A stretch of 64,000 bases of DNA, taken from NCBI GenBank assembly GCA_046347045.1, contig JAXMGX010000013.1:84201-148200 (forward strand), given 5' to 3'. Positions 20,445-31,163 of this stretch are shown piece after piece (position 1 is the first letter of the stretch; every line of letters begins with the position of its first letter). Under the pieces are notes generated by a model. That model was not told the origin of the DNA. It made no database searches and saw only the letters and a program-made list of their open reading frames with translations. The stretch is from ZC4RG30 sp046347045 (GTDB lineage Bacteria; Pseudomonadota; Gammaproteobacteria; Steroidobacterales; Steroidobacteraceae). Made by a program: the position numbers and the translations under genes.

Positions 20445-21377
20445 CTAATCCGGGGCGTGATTCAGCCCGCCGCGCAGATCACGCTTGGCCTCGGCCAGTG
20501 CCTTGCGGGCTCGCTCCAGCAAGCGCGTGGGCGATTCCTCGTCGCGCTGCGGGAACACCGTGGCCAGGCCCGCCGTGACCGTGACGAATTTCTGCATGGG
20601 CGAACGCGGGTGATGCACGCGCATCTCGGCCACCTTGCGCACCGTGGCCTGCGCATGGTCGACCACGCCATCCACCGACACGCCATCGCGATGCGCGGCC
20701 AGCACCGCAATGGTGCCGCCATCCCAGCGCGCCACCACATCGCTGCCACGCCGGAACTGGCCTGCAATGGTGCGCGCGATGCGCTTCAGACAGGCATCGC
20801 CGGCAGACTTGCCGAAGGTGTCGTTGTAAAGACCCATGGCATCGACGTCGAACAGCACCAGCGTCAACGGCCGCTCCTCGCGGCGGGAGATCAGCCATTC
20901 GCGCGCGAGCAACTCGTCGAACCAGGCCCGCGATGACAGCCCGGTGACGCGATCCTCGCGCAGCCACGCCGGCAGACCCTCGGTGCCGCGCTCGGCCGAC
21001 TTCAGGCGGCTGCTGGCATCGCGGAAGAAACCCACGTAGTGGGTGAGCGCGCCCGCTGCGTCGCGCATGGGCGCAAGATACATCTCGCTCCACAGCAGCT
21101 CGCCGCTCTTGCGGTAGTTGCGCAACAGCACGCGGCATTCCTCACCGCGCGCCAGGGCCTCGGCAATGCGGCGCCGGCCGTCCTGCTCGCGATCGGCACC
21201 CTGCAGCACCCTGAGGTTGCTGCCCATGAGTTCGGCCGCGGCGTAACCGGTGAGCTTCTCGAACGCGGCGTTCACGTACACCACCGGGAAATCCGCGGCG
21301 CGCGCGTCGCAGATCACGATGCCCTCGGGCGCACTGTCGAGGATGCGTTGCACGAATGCCGAGTCGAATTGCGCCAT
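20445..21377 (-). CDS. PAS domain protein with degenerate GGDEF domain
   Basis: 310 residues. A PAS sensor domain (about 8-125: APEGIVICDARAADFPVVYVN, AFEKLTGYAAAELMGSNLRVLQG), of the LOV-like or FAD-binding type by sequence but lacking the NCR.LQ photoactive Cys, is followed by a GGDEF-fold domain (about 140-300) with LVLFDVDAMGLYNDTFGKSAGD. The signature loop reads RWDGGTIAV (217-225) in place of RxGGDEFAV, so diguanylate cyclase activity is doubtful. It lies 14 bases after nagZ on the same strand and may be cotranscribed. Confidence 0.85.
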   Translation of the reverse strand: MAQFDSAFVQRILDSAPEGIVICDARAADFPVVYVNAAFEKLTGYAAAELMGSNLRVLQGADREQDGRRRIAEALARGEECRVLLRNYRKSGELLWSEMYLAPMRDAAGALTHYVGFFRDASSRLKSAERGTEGLPAWLREDRVTGLSSRAWFDELLAREWLISRREERPLTLVLFDVDAMGLYNDTFGKSAGDACLKRIARTIAGQFRRGSDVVARWDGGTIAVLAAHRDGVSVDGVVDHAQATVRKVAEMRVHHPRSPMQKFVTVTAGLATVFPQRDEESPTRLLERARKALAEAKRDLRGGLNHAPD

Positions 21378-21391
21378 GGCTCACCCGGTCC

Positions 21392-22432
21392 CTAGCTCAG
21401 CACCAGTTCGGGCGGCCGTTCGCAGCGTGCCAGCCAGTTGCGGCATTGCTGGTACTCGCGCGATGCGATCAGTGTCGGCCGGTCCGGCGCTTCGCGGCCG
21501 CGCATGCGCAGGATGCGAAGCTGGCTGGCGGGACCTGGCTTGTGCCGCAGTCCATCCAGCAGTTCCACCACGCTTTCGCGGCGGTTGCACACCGGCAGCA
21601 CGTCGCAACCGGCTGCAAGCGCGGCCTCGGCACGGGCCACCACACCGCCCATTGTCGCGGCGCCCTCCATGGTCAGGTCGTCGGCAAAGACCACGCCACG
21701 GAAATCCAGATCGCCGCGCAGGATCTCGGTGACCCAGCGGCGCGAGAAGCTCGCCGGCACCGAGTCGACGGCAGGGAACAGCACATGCCCCATCATCACC
21801 GCGGCCAGGTCATTCGGGATCAGGCGCCGGTACGGCAGCATGTCGGCGGCGAGATCGGCAAGTTCACGGCGATCCACCGGCAGCGCCAGATGCGAATCCG
21901 CGACCACGGCGCCATGACCGGGAAAATGCTTGGCGGTGGCGGCCATGCCCGCCTGCCGCATGCCCTGCATGACGGACAGTGCCAGCCGCGAGACGGTTTC
22001 CGCGTCGGCATGGTAGGCACGGTCGCCGATGATCTCCGACGCGCCGAAGTCCAGATCGACGCAGGGCGCAAACGAGAAGTCGATGCCGAAGGCGCGCAGC
22101 TCCGCCGCCATCAGCCAGCCCATGGCGCGCGCCAGTGCCAACCCCTGCTTCTGGTCCAGGTCGTATTCCAGGCCGATGCGGCGTGCCGGCGGAATCACGG
22201 AGAACCCCTTGCGGAATCGCTGCACGCGCCCGCCCTCATGATCCACTGCCACCAGCAGCGGCGGCGCGCGCACCCCGCGGATGTCGGCCACCAGTGCCGC
22301 CAGCTGCTCCGGGTCCTCGTAATTGCGCGTGAACAGGATGACGCTGCCCACCAGCGGGTGGCGCAGCAGGTCGCGATCTTCCGGCGTCAGCGTCTTGCCG
22401 GCCACATCCACCATCAGCGGACCCAGTGTCAT
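21392..22432 (-). CDS. nagZ: Beta-N-acetylhexosaminidase (peptidoglycan recycling)
   Basis: Cytosolic GH3 enzyme removing N-acetylglucosamine from anhydro-muropeptides. 346 residues with the family motif AKHFPGHGAVVADSHLALPV, nucleophile region GVVFADDLTMEGA and VDHEGGRVQRF near the N-terminus. It overlaps rlmD by 4 bases. No other recycling gene is adjacent; murI at 39 kb acts on precursor supply. Confidence 0.95.
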   Translation of the reverse strand: MTLGPLMVDVAGKTLTPEDRDLLRHPLVGSVILFTRNYEDPEQLAALVADIRGVRAPPLLVAVDHEGGRVQRFRKGFSVIPPARRIGLEYDLDQKQGLALARAMGWLMAAELRAFGIDFSFAPCVDLDFGASEIIGDRAYHADAETVSRLALSVMQGMRQAGMAATAKHFPGHGAVVADSHLALPVDRRELADLAADMLPYRRLIPNDLAAVMMGHVLFPAVDSVPASFSRRWVTEILRGDLDFRGVVFADDLTMEGAATMGGVVARAEAALAAGCDVLPVCNRRESVVELLDGLRHKPGPASQLRILRMRGREAPDRPTLIASREYQQCRNWLARCERPPELVLS

Positions 22433-23775
22433 TCCTTCGAAACCCCCGGACCGTCCAGCACCGCGACGGACTCTACATGGCTGGTGTGCGGAAACATATC
22501 GACGATACCGGCTGCGCGCAGCGAAAACCCGTGATCCGATACCAGTATTCCAAGGTCGCGGGCAAGGCTGCCAGGATGGCAGGACACGTACACCAGCCGG
22601 TGCGGCGCCAGCCGGGCCACGGCCGGCAGCACATCGGCCGCCCCGGTCCGGGGTGGATCGAGCAGGACATGGCTGAACTTCCCGCTGCCGGCCAGTGCAA
22701 GGCAGCGCTCCACGGCGCCTTCACCTGCGAGGTTCGCAACGCCGAAACGCGCATTGGCGAGGCCATTCGCCGCGGCATTGGCACGTGCCCTGTCGATGAG
22801 CCCGGCGTCCCCTTCCAGCCCCAGCACGCTGCCGGCCATGCGCGCCATCGGCAGCGTGAAGTTGCCCAGCCCGCAGAACAGGTCGAGCACCGTCGATGTG
22901 GCGTCGAGCCGCAGATGCTCCAGCACCTGCGCTATCAGCCGGCGATTCACATCGCCGTTCACCTGGATGAAATCGGTGGGCTCGAAGGCCAGGCGCACGC
23001 CGTAGTCGGGCAGCTCGTACCACAGTCCGGGAGTGCCGGCTTCCAGTGGCTCGAGCTGGTCGGGCCTGCCCGCCTGCAGCAGCCAATGCACCTGGTGCCG
23101 GTGCGCGAACTCCAGCATGAGCTGACGGTCCGCGGCGGACAGCGGCGACAGCGTGCGCATCACCAGCACGGTGGCATTGTCGCCGACGGCCACCTCGATC
23201 TGCGGCACGCGCGTGGGAATCGACAGTGCGGTGAGCAGCGTCGACAGCTCGCCGATCAATTCGCCGATGGGCGCCACCAGCACCTTGCAGTGCTTCACAT
23301 CGGCCACGTAGCTCGACATCTTCTCGCGGAAGCCCACCAGCGAGCGGCCCTTGGCATGCACGAAGCGCGCGCCCAGCCGGGCGCGGCGCCGGTAGCCCCA
23401 GGGTTCGCCATGCATCGGCGCCAGCCACATGTCCGGTTCCACCTTGCCGATGCGCCGCAGCGCTTCGCGCAGCATGTTGTCCTTCACGCCGCGCTGCGCC
23501 GCGGGCGCCAGATGCTGCAGCGAACAGCCGCCGCAGAGGCCGAAGTGCTCGCAGCCCGGCGTCACCCGCTGCGCCGAGGCTTCGATCACGCGCGTGAGTT
23601 CGGCCTCATCGTGGCTGCGCTCGCGCCGCCGGATGCGGTACTCCACCGTCTCGCCCGGCAGCGCGCCGGCCACGAACACGGTCTTGCCGGCGCGTACCAC
23701 GCCCCAGCCTTCATGGTTCAGGTCGGCAACCTGCCCCGTGCCGGTTTCGGTCACTGCGACGCGGTTTCGGGCCAT
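22429..23775 (-). CDS. rlmD: 23S rRNA (uracil-1939-C5) methyltransferase
   Basis: 448-residue AdoMet-dependent RNA methylase. An N-terminal TRAM domain (about 1-65) is followed by the [4Fe-4S] motif C75, C81, C84 with a later Cys in VKHCKVLV, the AdoMet site VLDLFCGLGNFTLPMA, VLLDPPRTGA and the catalytic Cys in LVYVSCHPGSLARDL. It overlaps the upstream exonuclease gene by 25 bases in another frame, an unusually long but plausible overlap. Confidence 0.94.
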   Translation of the reverse strand: MARNRVAVTETGTGQVADLNHEGWGVVRAGKTVFVAGALPGETVEYRIRRRERSHDEAELTRVIEASAQRVTPGCEHFGLCGGCSLQHLAPAAQRGVKDNMLREALRRIGKVEPDMWLAPMHGEPWGYRRRARLGARFVHAKGRSLVGFREKMSSYVADVKHCKVLVAPIGELIGELSTLLTALSIPTRVPQIEVAVGDNATVLVMRTLSPLSAADRQLMLEFAHRHQVHWLLQAGRPDQLEPLEAGTPGLWYELPDYGVRLAFEPTDFIQVNGDVNRRLIAQVLEHLRLDATSTVLDLFCGLGNFTLPMARMAGSVLGLEGDAGLIDRARANAAANGLANARFGVANLAGEGAVERCLALAGSGKFSHVLLDPPRTGAADVLPAVARLAPHRLVYVSCHPGSLARDLGILVSDHGFSLRAAGIVDMFPHTSHVESVAVLDGPGVSKE

Positions 23776-24533
23776 GCCTGCAGGAACTCCGCATGGTGCG
23801 GTTCGCCGGATTCAGCCAGGTGCATGCGAACCCGCCTGCACTCGGCCTGCCAGCCGGCGGTATCGAGTCGACCGCGCATGCGCTCGAAAGACAGATGGAT
23901 CAGGTAGGTGTTGAGCACATCGGTTTCGCAGTAACGACGGATGCCGGTGATGTTGCCGGCCTTCCAGGCGTCGTACACCTGACTGCCGTCGAAGCCGAGC
24001 TTGCCGGGCAGGCCCAGCAGTGCGGCCACATCGGCCAGCGACGCCCGCCCGCGCGCCTGGAAGCCCGCAATCACGTCCATCAGGTCGAGGTGCCGCCAGT
24101 GAAAGCGCGACAGGTAGTTGTTGTAGCGGAACGAGGAATCCTCCTCGCCGCTTTCCCAGTAGCGAGCGGCGCGCACGCCGTGCAGCAGGCAGCGGTAATG
24201 CATCACGGGCAGGTCGAATCCGCCGCCATTCCACGAGACGAGGTCGGGCGTGAAGCGCTCGATGCCGTCGAAGAAGCGCTCCAGCAGCTCGCGCTCGTCG
24301 CTGCCCGGCTCGCCCAGGCTCCACAGCTTGAACGTGTCGCCCCGGCGCAGCGCGCAGGAGATGGCGACGATGCGATGCTGCGGCAACGGCAGGAACTCGC
24401 TGCCCGAGTGTTCGCGCCGCAGCGCGAACATGGCCGCGGCCACTTCCGCATCCGGCAGGCCGCCGAGGCCCAGCAGCCTGCGACCGTACGCCACGTCGGG
24501 AACGGTCTCGATGTCGAAGACGAGGATGTTCAT
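23751..24533 (-). CDS. Predicted 3'-5' exonuclease related to DNA polymerase B proofreading domain
   Basis: 260 residues with DEDD-type exonuclease motifs: FDIETVP (D6, E8) at the N-terminus, LVSWNGGGFDLPVMHYR, HLDLMDV and YCETDVLNTYLIH. This matches the stand-alone PolB-like 3'-5' exonucleases (COG3298 type). It stands between pdxJ and rlmD, with a 13-base gap to pdxJ and a 25-base overlap with rlmD. Substrate and pathway are unknown. Confidence 0.85.
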   Translation of the reverse strand: MNILVFDIETVPDVAYGRRLLGLGGLPDAEVAAAMFALRREHSGSEFLPLPQHRIVAISCALRRGDTFKLWSLGEPGSDERELLERFFDGIERFTPDLVSWNGGGFDLPVMHYRCLLHGVRAARYWESGEEDSSFRYNNYLSRFHWRHLDLMDVIAGFQARGRASLADVAALLGLPGKLGFDGSQVYDAWKAGNITGIRRYCETDVLNTYLIHLSFERMRGRLDTAGWQAECRRVRMHLAESGEPHHAEFLQAWPETASQ

Positions 24534-24546
24534 GGTCGCGAAACGT

Positions 24547-25284
24547 TCAGCGCCGCGCGGCGAGCATCAGCGCCTTCATCTCGCGCACCGCAGCGGCCAG
24601 CCCGGAGAACAGCGCGCGGCCCACGATGGCATGCCCGATGTTGAGCTCCACGATCTGCGGGATGCCGGCCACGGGCTGCACGTTGTGATAGTCGAGTCCG
24701 TGCCCGGCATGCACCGTGAGTCCGATCGAGGCCGCATGGCGAGCGGCCTGCTGCAGCCGCTGCAGCTCGCGCGCCCGTTCGCCGGCGGTGCCCCCGGCAT
24801 AGGCGCCGGTGTGCAGCTCGATCACCGGTGCCCCGGCAGCGCGCGCCGCATCCACCTGTCGCTCGTCCGGGTCGATGAACAGCGACACGCGGATGCCGGT
24901 GGCGGCAAGCCGGGCGATGGCATCTCGCAGCCGCGCCGGATCGCGCGCCACGTCGAGCCCGCCCTCGGTGGTCACCTCGGCGCGGTTCTCGGGCACCAGG
25001 CAGCAATCGGCCGGCTTGAGGCGCGTGGCGATGCCCAGCATCTCGTCGGTGACGGCCATCTCCAGATTCAGATGCGTCTGCATCCGTGCCTGCAGCGCGA
25101 AGGGATCGGCGTCGATGATGTGCCGGCGGTCCTCGCGCAGATGCATGGTGATGCTGTCGGCGCCGGACTGCTCGCACAGCAGCGCGGCGTGTACCGGATC
25201 GGGATGGCGCGCCCGACGCGCCTGCCGCACCGTTGCCACGTGATCGACATTCACGCCCAGTGCAATGGTACCGCCCTGCTGCAT
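24547..25284 (-). CDS. pdxJ: Pyridoxine 5'-phosphate synthase
   Basis: Condenses 1-deoxyxylulose-5-phosphate with 3-amino-2-oxopropyl phosphate in vitamin B6 synthesis. 245 residues: LGVNVDHVATVRQARRARHP, ADSITMHLREDRRHI, NLEMAVTDEML, ELHTGAYAGG and VHAGHGLDYHN are family hallmarks. The ATG at 25284 follows GGGAG and gives the standard length; the longer open frame to 25524 is rejected. It follows recO by 29 bases, the classical era-recO-pdxJ order. Confidence 0.96.
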   Translation of the reverse strand: MQQGGTIALGVNVDHVATVRQARRARHPDPVHAALLCEQSGADSITMHLREDRRHIIDADPFALQARMQTHLNLEMAVTDEMLGIATRLKPADCCLVPENRAEVTTEGGLDVARDPARLRDAIARLAATGIRVSLFIDPDERQVDAARAAGAPVIELHTGAYAGGTAGERARELQRLQQAARHAASIGLTVHAGHGLDYHNVQPVAGIPQIVELNIGHAIVGRALFSGLAAAVREMKALMLAARR

Positions 25285-25313
25285 TGACACTCCCTGAACC
25301 GAAACCTGGAAAC

Positions 25314-25919
25314 TCAGCGGCCTGACCGGTTCAGGCCGAGCAGCGACTTTGCCACAACGCGGGTCCGGAGGCTGCGGCCCTCCAGGCACTGGTCCAGGGC
25401 CGCACGCAACCTTGGTCGCAGCGATTCGGCTCCGGCAGGGTCCGTCAGCAGCGATTCGTCCACGTCTGCCAGGCCATAGCCCAGCACATCGAGCAGGCGC
25501 TTCTCGAAGCGGCGCAGCGCGCATTGCTCCGGGAGGTCCTGCCGCAGGCCCGCCAGCGCACCGGCATAGTGGTCGTACAGCTGCGGCTGCGGATCGTGGC
25601 GCAGCGTCAGCGACAGCACCAGCTCGCTCAGGTAGTACGCAGACATCAGTCGCGCCGGCGGCAATGTCGGTGGCGGGCCGCCCGCGGCATCCGGCTCGGC
25701 GCCGGTCAGCCGCGGCGACTCGCCGCGGCCCGCCCAGGAAATCAGCAGCGGCACGAAGGGTTGCAGCACGCCGGCGAGTTTCGCCTGCGGCCCGCGCACC
25801 CCCTGCGCAAAAACCGACAGCCGGCCATGTTCGCGCGTGAACAGCTCGAAGATCCTGCCGCGGTCACCCCAGGGATGCTGGTGCAGCAGGAAGCTGCGCG
25901 CATGCGCGACGCGCTGCAT
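25314..25919 (-). CDS. recO: DNA repair protein RecO
   Basis: 201-residue mediator that helps RecR load RecA on SSB-coated DNA. The N-terminal OB fold is visible in SFLLHQHPWGDRGRIFELFT and GRLSVFAQGVRGPQAKL, followed by SAYYLSELVLSLTLRHDP and RRFEKRLLDVLGYG. It is shorter than E. coli RecO (242), mainly in the middle and C-terminus, and no zinc-binding Cys cluster is seen. Its ATG immediately follows the era stop with no gap. Confidence 0.9.
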   Translation of the reverse strand: MQRVAHARSFLLHQHPWGDRGRIFELFTREHGRLSVFAQGVRGPQAKLAGVLQPFVPLLISWAGRGESPRLTGAEPDAAGGPPPTLPPARLMSAYYLSELVLSLTLRHDPQPQLYDHYAGALAGLRQDLPEQCALRRFEKRLLDVLGYGLADVDESLLTDPAGAESLRPRLRAALDQCLEGRSLRTRVVAKSLLGLNRSGR

Positions 25920-26819
25920 TCACTCCATCCCCAGCTGCCGCAATGCCTGCGCGCTGTCGGCCCAGTCCTCGCGCACCTTCACCCACAGGTTCAGGTGCAG
26001 CCGGCGACCCAGCAGCGTGTTGAGTTCCTGGCGCGCCTGCGTGCCGATGCGTTTCAGCCGCTCGCCGCCCGCACCGATCACGATGGGTTTCTGGCCGGCG
26101 CGGTCCACCCAGATCACGGCGCTGACCTCCAACTGCCCATCGGGCATTTCCTCGCGCGTCTCGATCTCGACTGCGATGCCATAGGGCAGCTCGTCATGGA
26201 GTTCCATGGTGAGCTTTTCGCGGATGATCTCGCAGATGCGGAAGTTCTCGCTCCGGTCGGTGAGCTGATCGGCAGGAAACAGCGGCGGGGATTCGGGCAG
26301 ATGCCGGACGATCACTTCGACGAGGCGCTGCATGTCGCGCGGATCGCGCGCCGACACCGGGACGATCTCCGCGAATTCATGCCGCTTCGACAGGTCTGCC
26401 AGGAATGGCAGCAGCCGGTCGCGCTGCTTCAGCGTGTCGATCTTGTTGACCACGGCGATCACCGGCCGCCCCGACTCGCGCGCCCGCGTCAGCGCCAGCT
26501 CGTCCTCGGCGCCGAAGCGCACGGCCTCCACCACCAGCAACACCACGTCGGCATCGAGCGCGGCCGCAGCCGCGGCCCGGTTCATTGCCCGATTCAGCGC
26601 GCGGCCCTGCTGATGGTGCAGACCCGGCGTGTCGACGAAGGCGATCTGCGCCTGCGGCAGGTTGACCAGGCCCAGCACACGGTGCCGCGTGGTCTGCGGC
26701 CGCGGCGTGACGATGGAGATCTTCTGCCCGGTGAGCGCGTTCAGCAGCGTGGACTTGCCCACGTTGGGTCTTCCCACCAGGGCCGCGAATCCGCAGCGAT
26801 GAGCGGCTTGCGCATTCAT
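25920..26819 (-). CDS. era: GTPase Era
   Basis: Ribosome-assembly GTPase that binds 16S rRNA. 299 residues with G1 GRPNVGKSTLLNALTG, G3 DTPGLHHQ, G4 NKID and a C-terminal KH domain (VIGAGGERLKRIGTQARQEL). The ATG at 26819 overlaps the rnc stop (ATGA); the GTG nine bases upstream is less likely. Part of the lepA-lepB-rnc-era-recO-pdxJ block. Confidence 0.96.
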   Translation of the reverse strand: MNAQAAHRCGFAALVGRPNVGKSTLLNALTGQKISIVTPRPQTTRHRVLGLVNLPQAQIAFVDTPGLHHQQGRALNRAMNRAAAAAALDADVVLLVVEAVRFGAEDELALTRARESGRPVIAVVNKIDTLKQRDRLLPFLADLSKRHEFAEIVPVSARDPRDMQRLVEVIVRHLPESPPLFPADQLTDRSENFRICEIIREKLTMELHDELPYGIAVEIETREEMPDGQLEVSAVIWVDRAGQKPIVIGAGGERLKRIGTQARQELNTLLGRRLHLNLWVKVREDWADSAQALRQLGME

Positions 26820-27529
26820 GTCAGCCACCTTTCCAGTTGTCGCAGCACGTCGGCGGCTGCGTCCTGCTCGGCACGACGGCGGCTGGACCCCGAGCCGCTG
26901 GCCTCGACCGGGAAATCGCGATCGGCGAGTTTCACCACGCAGCGAACCGAAAAGGTCTGTGCGTGTGGCTCGCCCACGGTGCTGACCAGGAGGTAGCTGG
27001 GCAGCGACTCGCCCCTGCCCTGCAGCAGCTCCTGCAGGCGTGTCTTGGAATCCTTCAGGTCCTCGTCCGGCTGCAATTCCGCCAGCATGGTCTCGTACAG
27101 CCGCAGCACCAGCTCGCGCGCCTCGGCCAGCCCGCCATCCAGATACACCGCACCGAACAGCGCCTCGGTGGCATCGGCCAGGATGGACTCGCGTCGAAAA
27201 CCTCCGGTGCGCAGTTCGCCGCTGCCCAGGCGCAGCACCGAACCGATGTTCAGCCCCAGGCCGATCTGCGCCAGCGGGCCCGCACTGACCAGGCGTGAAC
27301 GCAGTCGCGACAGGTCGCCTTCGTCCGCCTCGGGAAAACGCCGGTACAGCTCCTCGGCAATCAGCATGCCGAGCACGGCATCGCCCAGGAATTCCAGGCG
27401 TTCGTTGTTGTCGTCGGTGGCGCTGCGATGGGTGAGCGCCGCGAGGAAAAGCCCGGGCCGGTGTGGCGACCGGCCCAGCAGGTTCTGCAGCCAGGTGGCC
27501 GTGGCGGCGGGCACCGCTGCTGTCGTCAT
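26816..27529 (-). CDS. rnc: Ribonuclease III
   Basis: Double-strand-specific RNase for rRNA and mRNA processing. 237 residues: catalytic domain signature NERLEFLGDAVLGM, a second acidic motif in DATEALFGAVYLDGG, and a C-terminal dsRNA-binding domain with LQELLQGRGESLPSYLL. ATG at 27529 is preferred over a TTG at 27550 that would overlap the preceding gene. 4-base overlap with era. Confidence 0.95.
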   Translation of the reverse strand: MTTAAVPAATATWLQNLLGRSPHRPGLFLAALTHRSATDDNNERLEFLGDAVLGMLIAEELYRRFPEADEGDLSRLRSRLVSAGPLAQIGLGLNIGSVLRLGSGELRTGGFRRESILADATEALFGAVYLDGGLAEARELVLRLYETMLAELQPDEDLKDSKTRLQELLQGRGESLPSYLLVSTVGEPHAQTFSVRCVVKLADRDFPVEASGSGSSRRRAEQDAAADVLRQLERWLT

Positions 27530-27542
27530 GCGTATGTCCGGA

Positions 27543-27908
27543 CTATTCAACCACGGCGCGCTTGTCGAACTGCACCAGCAGCGAGATGTTCTTGAACAGG
27601 ACCACCTTGTCCTCGTAATTCGACGTCAGCACCCACATGTTGCCTTCGCGGGCGATCTCGACCGTCTTCACATCGGGAAAGTTGATGGCGTCCACGTCGA
27701 ACCGCTTCTCCAGCGATACGCGCACGGTCTGCGGGCTGATCGCTTCGTCGCCCTTGAATTCGGAGGCTGTCTCGTGCAGCGCCTTGCTCACCTTCATCGC
27801 ATTCAGGTAGACGGGTGTCAGCCGGATTACGCAGTAGCCGACGATGGCCACGGGAATCAGCAGGAACAGCCAGCCTATGAACGTGATGCCTTGTTGACGC
27901 TGCCGCAT
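27543..27908 (-). CDS. DUF4845 domain-containing membrane-anchored protein
   Basis: 121 residues starting MRQRQQGITFIGWLFLLIPV, resembling a prepilin-like N-terminus, with one transmembrane helix and a small extracytoplasmic domain (LEKRFDVDAINFPDVKTVEI). The family sits between lepB and rnc in many gammaproteobacteria; its function is unknown. ATG at 27908 is chosen since the open frame beyond is inside lepB. The gap to lepB is 11 bases and to rnc 13. Confidence 0.85.
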   Translation of the reverse strand: MRQRQQGITFIGWLFLLIPVAIVGYCVIRLTPVYLNAMKVSKALHETASEFKGDEAISPQTVRVSLEKRFDVDAINFPDVKTVEIAREGNMWVLTSNYEDKVVLFKNISLLVQFDKRAVVE

Positions 27909-27919
27909 GATTGCCTCCG

Positions 27920-29017
27920 CTATTCGATCCGCTTGCCGATGCGTGCCCAGTTCACCCAGGGCGAACGCGCCAGGTCGATGTTGAACCAGATGCGTCGGGC
28001 ACTGCCCACGAGGTTGGCCTCGGGCACGAAGCCCCACACCCGGCTGTCCGAGCTGTTGTCGCGATTATCACCAATCACCATGTAGTTGCCAGCCGGAACC
28101 GTCACTTCCTCGAAGTCGTTCGCATCCAGGATGCCCGAGGCAACTGAGACGGGGATCCCCTCGTCGCAGACATAACCCCGGTCGATGCGGCGGTTGCAGG
28201 AGGGCAACACCGCCCCGGGCAGCGGCCGCGGCGACAGGCAGGACAGCGTTTGATGCCTGTGGGTGCCGGTCTGCACCTCGGTAAGGCGCATGTTCTCGTA
28301 GCACCCATCCGAATAGCGTTGGGGTTCGCCCTGCTTCAGCGGCACGTCATTGACGTAGATGAGGTCGCCCACCACCTTGATGCGATCCCCCGGCAGGCCC
28401 ACCACGCGCTTGATGTAGTTGATGGCCGGATCGGGCGGATAGCGGAACACGATCACATCGCCGCGCTGCGGCTCGTTGACCTTCAGGAACAGCTTGTTCA
28501 ACACCGGCAGCCGCAGCCCGTAGTGGTACTTGTTCACCAGGATGAAGTCACCAGCCTGCAGCGTCGGCATCATCGAGTCGGTGGGGATGCGGAAGGGTTC
28601 GAACAGGAAGGAGCGCAGCAGCAGCACCACGACCACCACCGGCACCATGCTGCGGGCATAGTCGACCACGCCCGGTTCCGGCACTGCGGCCGGATTCTGG
28701 CCATTGACCATGGCGCTGGCGGCGCGGCGGCCGCGCAGCCACCAGGCATCCAGCGCCCAGATCAGGCCACCCACCACCGACACGATCACCAGCACCAGCG
28801 AGAAATCCAGCCGCTCGGAGCGGAACAGCCGGACGGCGCCGGCAATCACCAGCAGCGGAAAGATCGCATACAGCAGGCGCAGCGGCGCCGGATCCACCGC
28901 GGCGGCGGGCAGCGCGGCCAGCCGTCGCCGCGGCCGCAGAAACCAGTCGTCGACGATGACGATGACCGACACCGGCAGCAGCAGCCAGGTGGCAAGCGAG
29001 ATGATCTGTGCGAACAC
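27920..29017 (-). CDS. lepB: Signal peptidase I
   Basis: Inner-membrane protease cleaving Sec/Tat signal peptides. 365 residues, longer than E. coli (324). Helices at the N-terminus and around 50-90; the catalytic Ser in FRIPTDSMMPTLQAGDFILV; the Lys in AINYIKRVVGLPGD; and GDNRDNSSDSRVWGFVP, the box E signature. A periplasmic insert between these (about residues 245-290) contains four Cys that might form disulfides. It stands 19 bases after lepA. Confidence 0.95.
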   Translation of the reverse strand: MFAQIISLATWLLLPVSVIVIVDDWFLRPRRRLAALPAAAVDPAPLRLLYAIFPLLVIAGAVRLFRSERLDFSLVLVIVSVVGGLIWALDAWWLRGRRAASAMVNGQNPAAVPEPGVVDYARSMVPVVVVVLLLRSFLFEPFRIPTDSMMPTLQAGDFILVNKYHYGLRLPVLNKLFLKVNEPQRGDVIVFRYPPDPAINYIKRVVGLPGDRIKVVGDLIYVNDVPLKQGEPQRYSDGCYENMRLTEVQTGTHRHQTLSCLSPRPLPGAVLPSCNRRIDRGYVCDEGIPVSVASGILDANDFEEVTVPAGNYMVIGDNRDNSSDSRVWGFVPEANLVGSARRIWFNIDLARSPWVNWARIGKRIE

Positions 29018-29036
29018 GGGTGCGGATCCTCCGGGA

Positions 29037-30827
<1,791 letters not shown>

Positions 30828-30861
30828 CGGAAAGGAACGTGCGCCCCTGGGGCAATCGCGA

Positions 30862-30867
30862 ATTATA
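30862..30867 (-). promoter_or_regulatory. -10 box of the lepA operon
   Basis: Perfect TATAAT on the minus strand, 34 bases before the lepA ATG. No good -35 at 16-18 bases (best TCATGG). It probably makes lepA-lepB transcription independent of the rpoE operon upstream. Confidence 0.5.
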
Positions 30868-30926
30868 GCCGGCCGGAGGCGGCTCCATGACGCCCGTGCG
30901 GGCCTGAGCGCCGCGCTAGCGGGGCC

Positions 30927-31152
30927 TCAGCAGTCCGCAGCAGTTCCACGGCGGTCCAGCCGGTGGCGACAGACCACGACGCCATCCAGCAGCAGCACCG
31001 GAATATCGAGCCCATGGCGACGCGACAGCAGCGGGTCGTCGTCCACGTCGAATTCGGCGATGGGTGGCAGCGGCACCGCCGGCGGCCGCCAGTCGCTGCA
31101 GTTCCTCCAGCATCTCCTCGCACAGCCCGCAGCCCGGCCGGCCGAGCAGCAC
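30927..31152 (-). pseudogene. Glutaredoxin-like (DUF836) protein, reading frame broken
   Basis: The first part reads LVLLGRPGCGLCEEMLEELQ with the redox CxxC, and another frame continues with IAEFDVDDDPLLSRRHG and LDIPVLLLDGVVVCRHRLD, the second half of the small glutaredoxin-like family. Joining them needs a one-base shift near 31080-31090 (a surplus G in GGCGGTG would do). The start is uncertain; GTG at 31152 is the best candidate. It lies between rseB and lepA. Either a sequence error or a true inactivation. Confidence 0.65.
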
Positions 31153-31163
31153 CAGCGCGCCTG

